Assembly: GCF_035046485.1 (NCBI RefSeq)
Contig: NC_085138.1
Location: 290,762,256 to 290,826,255, forward strand
DNA length: 64,000 nucleotides
From: Aedes albopictus
Taxonomy: Eukaryota; Arthropoda; Insecta; Diptera; Culicidae
Direction: 5' to 3'
Part shown: positions 45,001 to 56,616 of the stretch, piece by piece
How positions within the stretch are numbered: the first letter of the stretch is position 1
Layout: each line of letters begins with the position of its first letter
The notes under the pieces: model-generated
Seen by the model: only the letters and a program-made list of their open reading frames with translations
Told to the model about the DNA's origin: nothing
Database searches by the model: none
Program-made: the position numbers and the translations under genes

Positions 45001-45410
45001 CCGATTGTATCGAGTCGTATTTTCTCCTATGTTATTCGCAATGGGTTTTTTTACGGGTGGCTTATTGGGCCTACGCCAACACTCCTGTCTCGCCGGAGGG
45101 CCATCGTGCCAGTTCTGTTTAACGTCCCAACCAACACTGGGACGACCACGCTGATGGGGCTACCACCTTGGATCTAGCTGGGCGTGGTGCAGCGTTTCTT
45201 ACTCAGCCGCTGGATGCCAGAACAGACGCTGTTTGAGCCGCACCTCCTTGGTGAACAGACACTCGGATCGTACCTCCTCAATCTAGCTGAAGTCAGAAGG
45301 ACAACAGTGCCCAGGCTGCACTACCAGCTAAGCACACAACTCTTAGCTGGCGGTCTTTGTCATCGCTTGACCCGTGGAAGCATGAGGTAGGAACTTGTGA
45401 GGACCAGAGC
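42016..45410 (-). mobile_element. RTE-clade LINE, near full length
   Basis: One long minus-strand endonuclease-RT frame, a short 3' end with a TAAGGTAAGG tail (42018-42030 on the plus strand as CCTTACCTTA), and a GC-rich 5' region up to about 45410. The 5' boundary is approximate. No TSD was resolved. The DNA is richer in GC than its surroundings. Confidence 0.8.
42037..45145 (-). CDS. RTE LINE ORF2: AP endonuclease + reverse transcriptase
   Basis: The conventional ORF from GTG at 44874 gives 945 aa, but the same frame stays open upstream to a TAG near 45145 with no ATG. The upstream part encodes the conserved start of the APE-type endonuclease (GTWNCKSLG, DELHPRNFDIVALQE), so the true protein begins above 44874. 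Numbered from 44874: endonuclease Glu in LQELCW, GDMNAQVG at 110-117, SDHYLV at 205-210; RT with CPIYKKGD at 497-504, IDFKAAYDTIDR at 579-590, GLRQGDGLS at 636-644 and catalytic FADD at 677-680; C-terminal domain with YLGSLVTDDND and RWAGHVIRM. No stops or frameshifts. It would nick target DNA and copy its RNA there (TPRT), in the nucleus. Initiation may use reinitiation from an upstream ORF or a non-ATG start, or an upstream frameshift may have removed the ATG. Confidence 0.85.
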
Positions 45411-45749
45411 TATATTGGATGCTCTCCTTATCGACTCACCGTTTTGCAGCCCATCCTTCCTTTATGTTAATCCTGTTTCTGAGTGCACCTTCATTTCTAT
45501 CGTTTAACAAATCTTTGAGGTGCTGGAGCACTTCTTTTGAAAATATTACAAATGTGATTAATCCATCTATAAGTTTGTGTACTTTTTTCATAAGTGAAGA
45601 TAGAGTGCTTATGCCTTCAGCAAAGTTATAGAAATTGTCAATATAAGAAAACTTGCCGAACACACTTTTGTTCTGTCTGCTTTTAATTTTAAAAGAAGTT
45701 AGCTACTTTTCTGAAACATTTTTCAAAACTGTAAGTACTATTTGAATAA
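45411..45749. other. Gene-free spacer
   Basis: No gene or repeat end supported. Confidence 0.35.
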
Positions 45750-45751
45750 TA

Positions 45752-46175
45752 CCGTCAAGGCGCCATTCACCGTGTGCCTTCGAATATTTTTCCATTATTT
45801 CCATATGCTCTCTCTCTCTTCTTGGCGTAACGTCCTCATTGGGACAAAGCCTGCTTCTCAGCTTAGTGTTCTATGAGCACTTCCACAGTTATTAACTGAG
45901 AGCTTCCTCTGCCAATGACCATTTTTGCATGCGTATATCGTGTGGCAGGCACGAAGATACTCTATGCCCAAGGAAGTCAAGGAAATTTCCTTTTCGAAAA
46001 GATCCTGGACCGACCGGGAATCGAACCCGTCACCCTCAGCATGGTCATGCTGGATACCCGTGCGTTTACCGCCTCGGCTATATGGGCCCGATTATTTCCA
46101 TATTATGATTAATGAAAAAAAATACTCGAAGGCACACGGTGAATGGAGCCCCCACGGTGAATGGCGCCTTGACGG
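45752..46175. mobile_element. MITE, TIR CCGTCAAGGCGCCATTCACC, split by a SINE
   Basis: Left CCGTCAAGGCGCCATTCACC (continuing GTGTGCCTTCGA) and the right reverse complement; TA at 45750-45751 and 46176-46177. Without the SINE and one TSD copy it is only about 127 bp. Confidence 0.85.
45807..46090 (-). mobile_element. tRNA-derived SINE (type B)
   Basis: 284 bp, same family as 4510-4804. Perfect TSD ATTATTTCCATAT (45794-45806, 46091-46103) within the MITE. Confidence 0.9.
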
Positions 46176-46177
46176 TA

Positions 46178-46895
46178 TAAGTAATTATCTTCATTTTGGG
46201 GCTAAAAGAATCAAAATCACGAAGTTCAAAAACCGTGGTGTAGAAGTGCGTGGAATGTGTCTAGAGCATTTTGTTGTTCAGCGCAAACGTAAACAGTAAG
46301 CATATGCGCAGATAAAATTAGAAAATTTCTTGCCGGAAGTTTGTGGTTTGGCGTGAAAAGTGAACAGTGCGTGGATACTTTAAAAGTTCGTTTTTCGGCA
46401 CGGAAAGTGAACATTGGGCGAAAAGTGAAGCAAATTTGTCCCTCAGTTAGCAGCAATAGTTATTTATGTAACGAGTGGCAAAAAGTTGATTTTTTCATCA
46501 CGAGTCGTATATTTATCCAACGAGGCTTGCCGAGTTGGATAAGTACGAAGAGTGCTTAAAAAATCGAGTTTTGCAACGAGTTCCATACAAAATTTTATGC
46601 AATGATTTTTTCATAATGCAACCCATTTGAGTTGCATAATGTTCATAATGCAACTCAAATGAGTTGCATTATGAACATTATACAACTATTTAGTTCGGAA
46701 AAATTGGCCATTAGGATACCAAAATGAGTTATATAAAACATAAATTATGATACTGAATTGCATAAAGAATCTATCATCACGATTGTCACATAAGTATAAA
46801 TCGAAAGCAGGCGTGGTCGCAATCGTCCGAAGAAATGGAGTTTGATGAGATTTTTAACTTTAATTCTTTATCTACTATATACTCAATACTATATG
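46178..46895. other. Gene-free region with short palindrome
   Basis: At 46616-46686, repeated and inverted GAGTTGCATAATG and CATTATGAACATTAT words form a short hairpin-like repeat. Otherwise nothing recognised. Confidence 0.45.
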
Positions 46896-47168
46896 CACAG
46901 AGCGAAAAAAGAGTGTAAAATTCTGTGACATATGATGCACATGATTGGAGCGTGGGATAAAACAGAAGTTTACATGACATATCATGTAAAAGTCATAAAA
47001 TTTCATGTAAACTTCCATTATATGTCATGTAATTCAGCAGGACTCTGAGTATTTACATGACATATAACACAAATTTACATGATATATCATGTAAACCATC
47101 ATAACACTAAGTTTATATGACCAAAATTAAGTTTACATGACGTGTAAATATCATTATTTTTATCTGTG
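46896..47168. mobile_element. TACATGA-type MITE, copy 2 (inverted)
   Basis: CACAGAGCGAAAAAAGAGTG to ATCATTATTTTTATCTGTG; same family as 12069-12321 but reversed. Confidence 0.78.
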
Positions 47169-47259
47169 TGATCTTTTGAATATTCGCAGTTTTTACCATC
47201 ATTTCATCTTGCAATCATCATTGCAACTCCATCTTCGATATGAGTAAGTGTTCATGCTA

Positions 47260-47530
47260 CACAGATAAAAATAATGAGATTTACACGTCATGTAAACTTC
47301 ATTTTACTCATGTAAACTTAATATTATGATGGTTTACATGATATATCATGTAAACTTGTGTTATATGTCATGTAAACTCTCAGAGTCATGCTGAATTACA
47401 TGACATATAATGGAAGTTTACATGATATTTCATGAACTTTACATGATATGTCATGTAAACTTCTATGATATCCCACGCTCCAATTATGTGCATCATATGT
47501 CACAGAATTTTACACTCTTTTTTCGATCTG
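47260..47530. mobile_element. TACATGA-type MITE, copy 3
   Basis: CACAGATAAAAATAATGAG to TTTTTTCGATCTG. Head-to-head with copy 2 across about 90 bp, so the two can form one large inverted repeat. Confidence 0.78.
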
Positions 47531-49244
47531 TATGCTATACTATTTATAGTATTGTTCGTACAGTTGAAAATCGGAGTTTTTGACAAGCGAAAATAGAATT
47601 TTCTCCTAAACCATGTGTCGGACGTACGTCGGGCACAGTGCGCTGGATAGATGGCCAGGTCCGCTGTCCAGCGCACTACGTCCGACGTTAGGTTTCACGT
47701 ATGGATTTTGAGGAATTTCGATTGTCGGGTGTGGGGAATCTTCGAGTTTCAACCGCGACGACAATAGAAAATATTAAGTAACTTGTTGTCGTATAGAAAG
47801 TTCTCTGCTCACATTTTCGATGTTTTATCTTCAAAAACGGCCAAAATGACAACAACCTGCGTTATCATAATTTTGAGTATCACAACATCGAAATTAGGTA
47901 TCAACTTGCTATCAAGCTCTGGCACTAAGTCTCTCTATTGAATTAATTGACATATAGTAAAGTATAGCATAAACAATATCCATGTAAATGAACACGCACA
48001 GCGGTTGGTAATCACCTAGAATCCAGCGAATCAGAAGGGCGGCTCCAGAGGCTCGTTATTCTACATTTGGGAAAACTTCAGTTAGCCTTCATTTGAGAAA
48101 AAATGCAACGTAATGAAAATGAAAACGAAAAGTAATATTGTTTTACTCCTATACTAACACTTGTTTTGGCAGTCGGCTCGTTCATAAAGTTGTGGTATAC
48201 AATGTGAATTCAAGGAAAATAAATAGAACCTACCTGCCAACGTTTTGTGGGTAAAAAGGGTCTTACCCATGAAAGAGTTGTGTTTTTACGGCAGCATCCC
48301 ATGTCAGCAGTTGTAATGAATCATATTTGTTCCAAAAAAGTGCGTATTATGAGTGTGTGGTTTTTTCTTTCCGGGAAGTTTCTTTCACATTGAAAGTCTA
48401 CCCAGTTCTGACACTCGAGTTTCAATTGACAATTTTTTATTTTAATTTAATTTGGCGTGATATTTTTGTTCGAAATGGCGCAACCGAAATGGAATTTGAT
48501 TTTATTTTAATGTATAAACCACTTATGAACTAAGGTAGCTATCTCTGACTTCAATTGGATTTACTACTTTGTATCTTACTCAGTTTGTTTCGCAGCTAAA
48601 ACATGCTTTGGTTAGAGGCTTTGAGTCGTGTGTGTATGTGCTTACATTATCTCTTTCGAGATTATTGATTGAATGCTGCGGGTGGATAACTAAAACTGCT
48701 TCACGCTTGGAAAGATATGTTATGCAAAATGCTCGCTTTGGAATAATGTATGATGAATAAATTATGGCGATGAGGTAACGGTGATGTACTTGCTGAGGAA
48801 GGAGGGTGTAAAATGAGTGTATAAAAAGGGATTCCACTGCTTTCGGAAACGTTAGGGGTAGGCCCATAAATGTGATATTCAGTACATTCTATGCATGCAC
48901 GTGATTTATATTCTTTCTGTTAATGTTGAATTTGCAAGTTTAAACTTTTGTAGAATGGCTCACGACTAAACTGTTTGTTAGTGGAAGTTACACAGCCTCT
49001 AAGAATAAAATATTCATTTTGTTGACGAATGAATTCATAACTACTTTGTGTGTTTGGTTTCTGGTGTTTTGATTTGTCTTATTTTTATTTGCTGATATTA
49101 AATTACATCATTTTCAGCTAAAAGTACTACATGACCTACTAACCTATCTACAGCAATAAACGTTTTTCCAGATTGCATTTTTCTCAAAGATATTACACGA
49201 GTCATTGTAAGCATGATAAGTGGGTGAATCATTTAAAATTCTTC
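47531..49244. other. Gene-free region
   Basis: 47617-47692 is an imperfect GC-rich hairpin (GTCGGACGTACGTCGGGC, GTGCGCTGGA, TCCAGCGCAC, TACGTCCGACG). The rest is AT-rich with no gene recognised. Confidence 0.4.
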
Positions 49245-49246
49245 CC

Positions 49247-49379
49247 AAGTAACAATTTTTAGTCAAATAGACTAGACAAGGTTTCTACAACCATCATGAA
49301 ACAGAAATAAAAATATTAGGTTTTATGACGGTTCTTAAAACCTCTACAATACTTAATGGTCATCAAAATGTTACTTGGG
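49247..49379. mobile_element. 133-bp MITE, TIR CCCAAGTAACA
   Basis: CCCAAGTAACAATTTT at the left and the reverse complement (AAAATGTTACTTGGG) at the right. A one-ended relative starts at 11467. Confidence 0.7.
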
Positions 49380-49434
49380 TTTATAAGTCCGCTTCATCGT
49401 CATTAGATATACAAACAAATCGAATGGACCCATA

Positions 49435-49936
49435 GGGTAAATGTACCAATAGTGGTGCTATTAGTAGCTCCTTGTGGAAAAATAATTGAATAAAATTGAT
49501 AATACCACAAAATAAAAAGTCTGAAAACGTTAATCGGTAGTTTTTCACTTAAATTTGCTAGGAAAAATGTAAAAACCATTGTTTATTTCAGTTTTTGCTA
49601 ATAAATCACTTGCACCAACTATAGGTACACGGTTCCTATTATGGGGGTAAAATTTAACATTGGTTCCTATAGTGGCGCATCCCATTGAATTCTTATGGGA
49701 CCTACCACTATAGGAACACTACCACCACTGTAGCTGCAAAGGAGCAAAAAATTTAAGGAAAATAATTGTTTAAAATAGGTTTTTCGGCAAATCCTAAATA
49801 CAAAACTGAATTAATGTTATTAATTAGTTATGATGCTTCTATTAAAAATGTCATTTGCAAGCTTTTTGCTCGAAATAGTGCTGAATTGGCACTACCACCA
49901 CTATTGGTACTACCTCCACTAAGGAAGCTTTTACCC
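49435..49936. mobile_element. 502-bp TIR element, TIR GGGTAAA, TA TSD
   Basis: Left GGGTAAATGTACCAATAGTG; right (reverse complement) GGGTAAAAGCTTCCTTAGTG; TA outside both ends (49433-49434, 49937-49938). Internal CCACTATAGG/CCTATAGTGG words recur. The terminal GGGTAAA is like the 3.5-kb element at 54486. Confidence 0.75.
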
Positions 49937-49938
49937 TA

Positions 49939-51060
49939 GCATACGAGAGCTTATCGACTTTGAGGAATGATTTGGCTATCCTTGCGATAATTCCGTTGAT
50001 ATGGGTAAATTGAAACAGATTCCCATTATCTCGCTGTTGACTGTTTATAAATAAGTTTTATGCTCAATAGTTTTGAAATTATTTGAGTTTGGAAATCGTA
50101 GAAAGTTGAAAGCTGGAAAAGTTTGGAAAGCAATGGTCTATTGTTGTACCAGTAGGTCTGTAGCACTGCCTATAGAAAACGTTTAGACATGCTAAAAGAG
50201 TTTGACCCTAAACGTGTTTACACATCATTAACACTCAAGATTCAGCTATGCTGCTCTTAGTCCTGTTTCCATTTTCTACACAGCTTTCTAGCCCCTGTTT
50301 GAATAATTAAAAGTAGGTTACTCACTCATTCTTTCACGCGTCACGTCGGGTTGCAAAACAACAGCGCTTAGCACGGATACCGACGACGATGGTCGACAGA
50401 TGGGACCGGTAATTATATTCGTTGCCCCTTTTGGTTGCTGTGGTAGCGGTAGGTGCCCTTTTTCACACATTCTGCTCCGAGTCTTTAAATCTTTTCGTCG
50501 AATGGCGTTTTCACGAAGTACGTCGTAAGGATGCCCTTACCTTTAACCGGAATGGGTCCACGACACTCGCAAGAGTAGCCGGCTGCCATCAGAACTTTGG
50601 CCGTGTTCTCACTCGCCTTTGATGAGTGGTGATGGTGGAGGTGGTACATAGAAAAAGAGAAACAAAGAGATGCGAGGTAAATGGTAAGAGTTAGAAAAGG
50701 AGAATTTACAAGCTTTCTGATGGAGCTACTGTAATAGTTAGCTGGCAGTGATGACAGAGTTCTTGGAAAGCGATTTCGATGAAAAGCTATAAGCAAAGTT
50801 TACCATGTTTCCAAGAATATTCTTCTCATTGTTTTCAAGGGTAGCCAGCCATAACCAACCACACCATTTCAGTCACTTCCCCCCAATCATAGTAGGTATA
50901 CTATTGCCAGGAGGAGGAATTCAGATAGACGAATGAAAGTTCAACGCATACTAGCTGACGAACAAATATGGCTTACTCATCGATTTCACCGTCTCCAAGA
51001 ACATGGCCATTAGTAACACCATCTTCCAACATAGTCCACTGCACGAATTTATGCTGGCCT
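49939..51060. other. Gene-free region
   Basis: Only short ORFs without recognisable content. Confidence 0.35.
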
Positions 51061-51064
51061 TCTT

Positions 51065-51130
51065 ACCCTCACAGAAAATTTGACGTTTGAGCGGTGCCGA
51101 CATCGCTCAAACGTCAAATTTCATGTGAGA
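51065..51130. repeat. 66-bp palindrome (mini-MITE or hairpin)
   Basis: TCACAGAAAATTTGACGTTT plus GAGCG, a ~10-nt loop, then CGCTCAAACGTCAAATTT and CATGTGA. Arms of about 27 bp with few mismatches. Confidence 0.75.
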
Positions 51131-51131
51131 A

Positions 51132-51899
51132 TAAGTAGGTCAGTATATTTTCGTGCAGTAATCCATAGTCGACACTTCCACAGCTCTTCTTCGACATTAT
51201 CGACGTCAGGACCCATTGTGACGCCGAGCATCCACTCTGACCTGGTGATGACCAAGCTGCGTCAAAAACTCTCCGTCATCAGCAATGTACGGTACTGGTG
51301 ACCACCACGGAACAACCTAGAATGACTGAAGTAATTAGATGTCGCCACAGCGTGCGCGCACAATCTTTCGGTGTTGCCCATATATAGGACCAAGCTTGCT
51401 ATTTGATGAAAACATTCACGAAATGATGCGATTTGCTTTCGACAACGAATACGTTTTCACCCATCCTCGCTTTATTCAATCAACCTCCCATACGAGTAGC
51501 ACACGAACGGACTCAACACTAATCAGCATAGTTGACTCTTCCTTTTCGCCGTTAAGCCGTTGCGTTCTAGCCAAGCATCTCTTTTCATCGCTTTCGATGC
51601 TTCTCGACAGCTTAAGCTAAGTTTCCTGTGGCCAAGTAGAGCGCTCAAGTAAAATTTCACCTTTTTCCGTAAGTAATTTTGACATTTGTTTAACAGACAG
51701 CATTTTAACGAAACGATGCTGTAAGAAGGATGTGAAGAAAAGGGCACCAGGTTGTTTACGATTTGGACTTTTCGTTCGTTTCCTCAGGAAATGTTATTGA
51801 AATTTAAATGTACTTTTTCGCGCACGTGTAGGGAAAATGATTCAATTTAAAACTTTTGGGTGGGCTTTTGGGGGAAAATCCAGATAGTGAGATTCCGAC
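51132..51899. other. Gene-free spacer
   Basis: No gene or element recognised. Confidence 0.35.
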
Positions 51900-52665
51900 G
51901 GAGTTGTGAAGCTTTCCAAGGAAAATACTGATTAGAGACATTGCGCTGGAATTCTGGGGGAACTTTTAATGGTATAACAGAGAGAAGTAAGGTTAGATAC
52001 TAATTTGAAATTCTGCAATTTAGGCGTTCGGACTACGATGGAAGGAATTCTGCTGGGACTCTGGCGGTTACAGGAAAGTCCTGCAGGAATTCTGGAAGAA
52101 TTGCACGGGAATTTCAGAGGAAATCCCGGAAAATTCCTGGTGGAATTATTGGTGAACTTCTGGTGGAATTCCCGAATCAATTTTAGATGAGTTCGTGGGA
52201 AACTCCTGGAGGAATTTCTTGGAAACTCATTAGGGAATTCCAAGGGAATTTCTGCAGGATATCCCGGAGAACTCCTACAAGAATTCACGGGGAACTTTTG
52301 GATATATTCCCGGCAAACACCTGAAGGAATTAACGGGGAACTTCTGGAGGCATTCCCGGAAACTCCCGGAAGTTTTATTGGGGGTTTCCTGGAAGAAAAA
52401 CCTGATAATTTCTGGATGATTTCCCGGGGGAATCCCTGGAGGAATTTCCGGAACACTTTGAGGAATTCCCGGGGAACTCCTGGAGGAATTTACGGGGAAC
52501 TCCCACGGGAATATCCGGGAAAATCCGGAAGAATTCCTAATTATCTCCTGGAGGAAGAACTGGAAGAGAACTTCTGGATGAATTTCCTTGAACTCCTGGG
52601 GGACATTCTAGAGGAAATATCGGAAAACTCCTTAGAGATTTTTTTAGGAATTTTCGAGAACTAGA
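51900..52665. repeat. ~24-bp imperfect minisatellite
   Basis: Recurring GGGGAACTCCTGGAGGAATT and TCCCGG words at about 23-24 bp steps. Because 24 is divisible by 3, open frames persist on both strands (51932-52456 minus, 52416-52664 plus) without being genes. Confidence 0.8.
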
Positions 52666-53830
52666 AAACCTCAGATTTCTTTTGATAGAGCAAAACAAAG
52701 CAAGAGCAATGCTGCAGATCTTGCTGCAGATTCTCACATAATTCCTTTCTTCCAGGAAACAAACATATTCACCGAGCTGGAGTTGTTCTGAAATTAACCG
52801 CAGGATATCCGTGCTCATTGTGTTTTGCCGTAGCGCATACGCGCCAACTTGTGGCGTAGTTGGGGGGCAAGGCCTTTCAAAACCAATCGAATGCGGAAAA
52901 TATCGATGCAATTCATCTTATTCACGTGAAAACTAGTGCATTGGACAGAAAAAAAAGTTGAATTTTGTCCAATTTTGGAGAGTTTCGCCAACTACGTCAC
53001 AAGTTGGCGCCTATGCCGCAGCGGCATACTTGCGGATTTTTTAGTACGTACCGCATTCCGTTGCTGAACCCATTGCGTTTTCCGCTTCAAACTGATGTTG
53101 TTTCTTGAGTTCTTTTCTTGTAATTTTTTTTTATTTATTTGACGTCAATCAAATAAATAAATAAAATATTTGACGCTGTGTACCACATGCCTAAGGCCCC
53201 TGTGTACTAACAGCTTAATGCACCCTGATGTCTTTGGCGCGAAAGAAGAAACAAAAACGAAAGAGAAATGCCACTTTAACTCACGGAATAATACATCGAC
53301 ATATTATTCCGTACGGAAAATTAACAACATGACTGACAGCATCGCATGACAGTGCCATCTGTTGGCAAATCTTTCTGGCTGCAAATTACTTATCAACTGC
53401 GAACGCTTAAGTAATTTTGATTGCAAAAGTTTTACGTGACCATTACTTGTCCTATCTTTTTACACAGTACTTACCAGGTGGAAACTAGCCATTATCGCGA
53501 AGCATCGTTGGCTGGAAGCTTTATTAGTATGATATCGGTACACGCGAATGTTGCTTCTGTGTGCGTGTCGAGCGTTCATGCCGTAGTTTCGCAAACCAAC
53601 CTATTCGGTATGGTTCGGCTGTTCGGGCGAGCGTGTGACGGCCCAGTCAGATGAGTGCAAAATCGTTTGTGATTTACATCATGTTCGTTTTGCCACCTCT
53701 TTGCTGCTGGTCATCGCTGATCAGTGCACAGTTCAATCGCACGCGATAAATATACAGTTGATGAGTTGTGATGAGCACTAGTGAGGTGATCATTTGCATC
53801 ATTGTATAGGACTACTGAAAAACTGCCAAA
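52666..53830. other. Gene-free region
   Basis: A short AT palindrome at about 53130-53175 (TTTATTTGACG repeated on both strands). No recognisable gene. Confidence 0.4.
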
Positions 53831-55237
53831 GCAGCCATGCCATTAAAAACGCAGCCGAGACAAGGTCGGTTACGTCCAACGGAGTCAACGGAACGAATGG
53901 TTCTACGAGGAGCGCAGAGCGATTTTAAAGGCGAAGAACGCAGCACGGGCGGTAATGGGGCCCGGCCGTATAACGACACACACTGAAGCGGCAACACTAG
54001 ACCCAGCTGTCCCAGATGAAAAAAAACGCTGTCTGGAAGAAGCGAAGGGCGAGGAAATGTAAAGTCTCTCAAATAAAAAAAAAACACGGAAGTTCTACGA
54101 GAAGCTCAACGCATCCCGCAACGGTTGCGTGCCAAATATTTAGGGATAAGGACGGAGGCATCTTGACGGACGGACATGAGATGAACGAATGGTGGAAGCA
54201 GTACTTAGACGAGCACCCAAATGGCGTGGAGGACGTAGGCACGGAAGACCACGACAACGGAGAGAACGACTACGCTAATGCAAGTTAGCTGAGGGAAGTT
54301 CAGGATGCCATTCACCAGTTCAAAAGCATGGTATCGCTGCTGAACTCATCAAGATGGGCCCAGAAAAGTTGGCCTCCTGTCTGCACCGGTTGATAGTCAG
54401 GACATGGGAAATCGAACATCTACCGGAGGAATGGAAGGAAGGGGTAAATTGCTCCATTCACAAGACGACCATTTGGAATGTGATAGGGTAAAAGCACTAG
54501 ATTTCGCCCCCCTAAAGCATTGAACTATACAAATTATTGAGTTTCAACATATATTTCCGATAATATCTATGTTTCTTCGGTGTTACTTGCTAATTATCCT
54601 TCAATCAGTGATAACTCAGCTCAAAAGTACCATTAAATAAAGATTTAATACATTAAAATAACAATTTTCAATATTGATTTGTGATTTATTTTTCGCCCCC
54701 CAAAATTCAATCTTCGCCCCACCTCCGCTCTAATTTTCGTCCCCTTTAGTTGCCCATAAGTTTTCCTCAATTCGATCATGGCTATCTTAAAATTTTTATT
54801 GAATATGAATTATCCCGGCAAGCTTCTGCGTTTTTGAGTAACCCAAAGCGAGCTCCCGTCTGCAAAATGAAGAAAAAAATGATTTTCCTGTTTGCATATT
54901 ACTCGCCTCCTTGAGACAATACATACATAGATCAATAGATAGATTGTAAAGTAGAAAACATGGCCAACCAAACATTACGTATTAATGGGGTACGTACACA
55001 AATTACGTCACGCTTTGTGGGGTGAAGTGGGTGGTCTGTTGACGTCCCATGCAAAAAAATAGAACGAAAGGAATGGCTTCCATTCAAGAATTGATAAAGA
55101 ATCCGGGTCTCCAGTTAGCCTAGTGAGGCAGGCCAAGTTCCAGTGGGAACGTAGAGCCATACAGAAGAAGAAGATGGATGATTTTGAAATGTTTTTTTTT
55201 GCATCACATAACTTAAGGGGAACATCCAGATTTTAGA

Positions 55238-55297
55238 AAAGAGACGAACCAGCCAAGGGCTGAAAGTCTCTATAATAAAGATAAATCAATCAATAAA
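55238..55297 (+). mobile_element. Retroelement 3' tail fragment
   Basis: AGAGACGAACCAGCCAAGGG, then CTGAAAGTCTCT and AATCAATCAAT; same tail as 5765-5828 on the minus strand. Confidence 0.55.
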
Positions 55298-55953
55298 TTA
55301 CGTCACGAAAAAAAAATATCTATTAGGACTACTAATTTTGAAATTATACACTAGGCTGTGAATTTGGCTGTTCTCACACAGTTGCTGACTGTACTGTACT
55401 CACTGTGAAAATAGTAAAAAGTGACGTTTGTTAGATGGTTCTCAGAAGAAAAAAAACAATTGCTGAATCTGAGTAACAAACTGTCAAAGTTGCTGAGGGA
55501 TCGGTAATATTGTTTTTTACTTAGTGCTTGGCTGTGTGCATACTCAATCCTGAATTGTCTGTTCAGCACTTTTTTGACGAAAATAGAACAGCAGAACTAT
55601 TTCGATAGCTTCGCTAATCGATTTTACTGAGGCTCAGTACGCCAACTGTCAAAATCTGGTGCAAAAGATTAACAATGCAGTATAGCTGCATACAGCTGTT
55701 CTATTTGAGTCAAAAATTTACCGATAAAGGTATTCCAAATTAAGTGTGTGGATCTTGGCGAAAGTTAAAAAAATGCAGGGATTTTGTAAATCTAAAATTT
55801 GAACAAGTCCAATCTGCATAAGACTCACAGCAAACTTACGACTTATTTCAATCAAACGCCAGAAATATTCTTATACCTAAATAAATTACGTCAAAAAGAT
55901 TTTCTAATTTGAAGTAGGTACATGGAATTCAAGCGATTGACATTGACCAATTA

Positions 55954-56616
55954 CACAGCGCAACATTTTTTTGTCTCAAGAGCAAACTTATGTGTCTCCG
56001 AAGGATTTTGGGCCGCTGAATCCGAATCCGGGCTCAGATTTGCTCCAACACGTCACAATTTTGAGCTATACCTCAATTTATAGGGCAAAATACGCGATTT
56101 TGGGCTCTTTTGATTGCAAGCCATTAAGCATGGAAATATTATTTTTAAGCAATCAAAAGGTTAATTGGTCAATTAACATCTAAATTAACAACTCATGCAA
56201 AATATTTCGTTTTACCTAATCAAATTTGATAGATTTAAGCATTTTATGTTAGTATGAAAACTTGCATGCAACTTTTGAAGGGTGACTTGTATGGGAAATA
56301 TCGTACATAACATAAATCGCTTAAAACTATCAAATACGATTTGGTAAAACGAAATATTTTGCATGAGTCGTTAATTTGGATGTTTATTGACCAATTAACT
56401 TTTTGATTGCTTAAAAAAAATATTTCCATGATTAATGGCTTGCAGTAAAAAAAGCCCAAAATCGCATATTTTGCCCTATAAATTGAGGTATAGCTCAAAA
56501 TTGTGACGTGTTGGAGCAAATCTGAGCCCGGATTCGGATTCAGCAGTCCAAAATCTGTCAGAGACACATAAGTTTGCTCTTTAGACAGACCAAAAGTTGA
56601 TTTTTGTTACGCTGTG
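55954..56616. mobile_element. 663-bp foldback element, TTA TSD (PIF/Harbinger-like)
   Basis: Arms of about 300 bp on both sides of a loop near 56220-56280. Ends CACAGCG(C/T)AACA; TTA at 55951-55953 and 56617-56619. The ORFs at 55971-56183 (+) and 56567-56244 (-) read alike only because the arms are inverted copies. Confidence 0.85.

Noticed and set aside
51932..52911. Long ORFs suggesting a Pro/Ser-rich protein
   Set aside because: They arise from a ~24-bp repeat, which keeps frames open on both strands; no start context or domain.
55971..56567. Pair of similar ORFs on opposite strands as a gene family
   Set aside because: They mirror each other because they lie in the arms of one foldback element.
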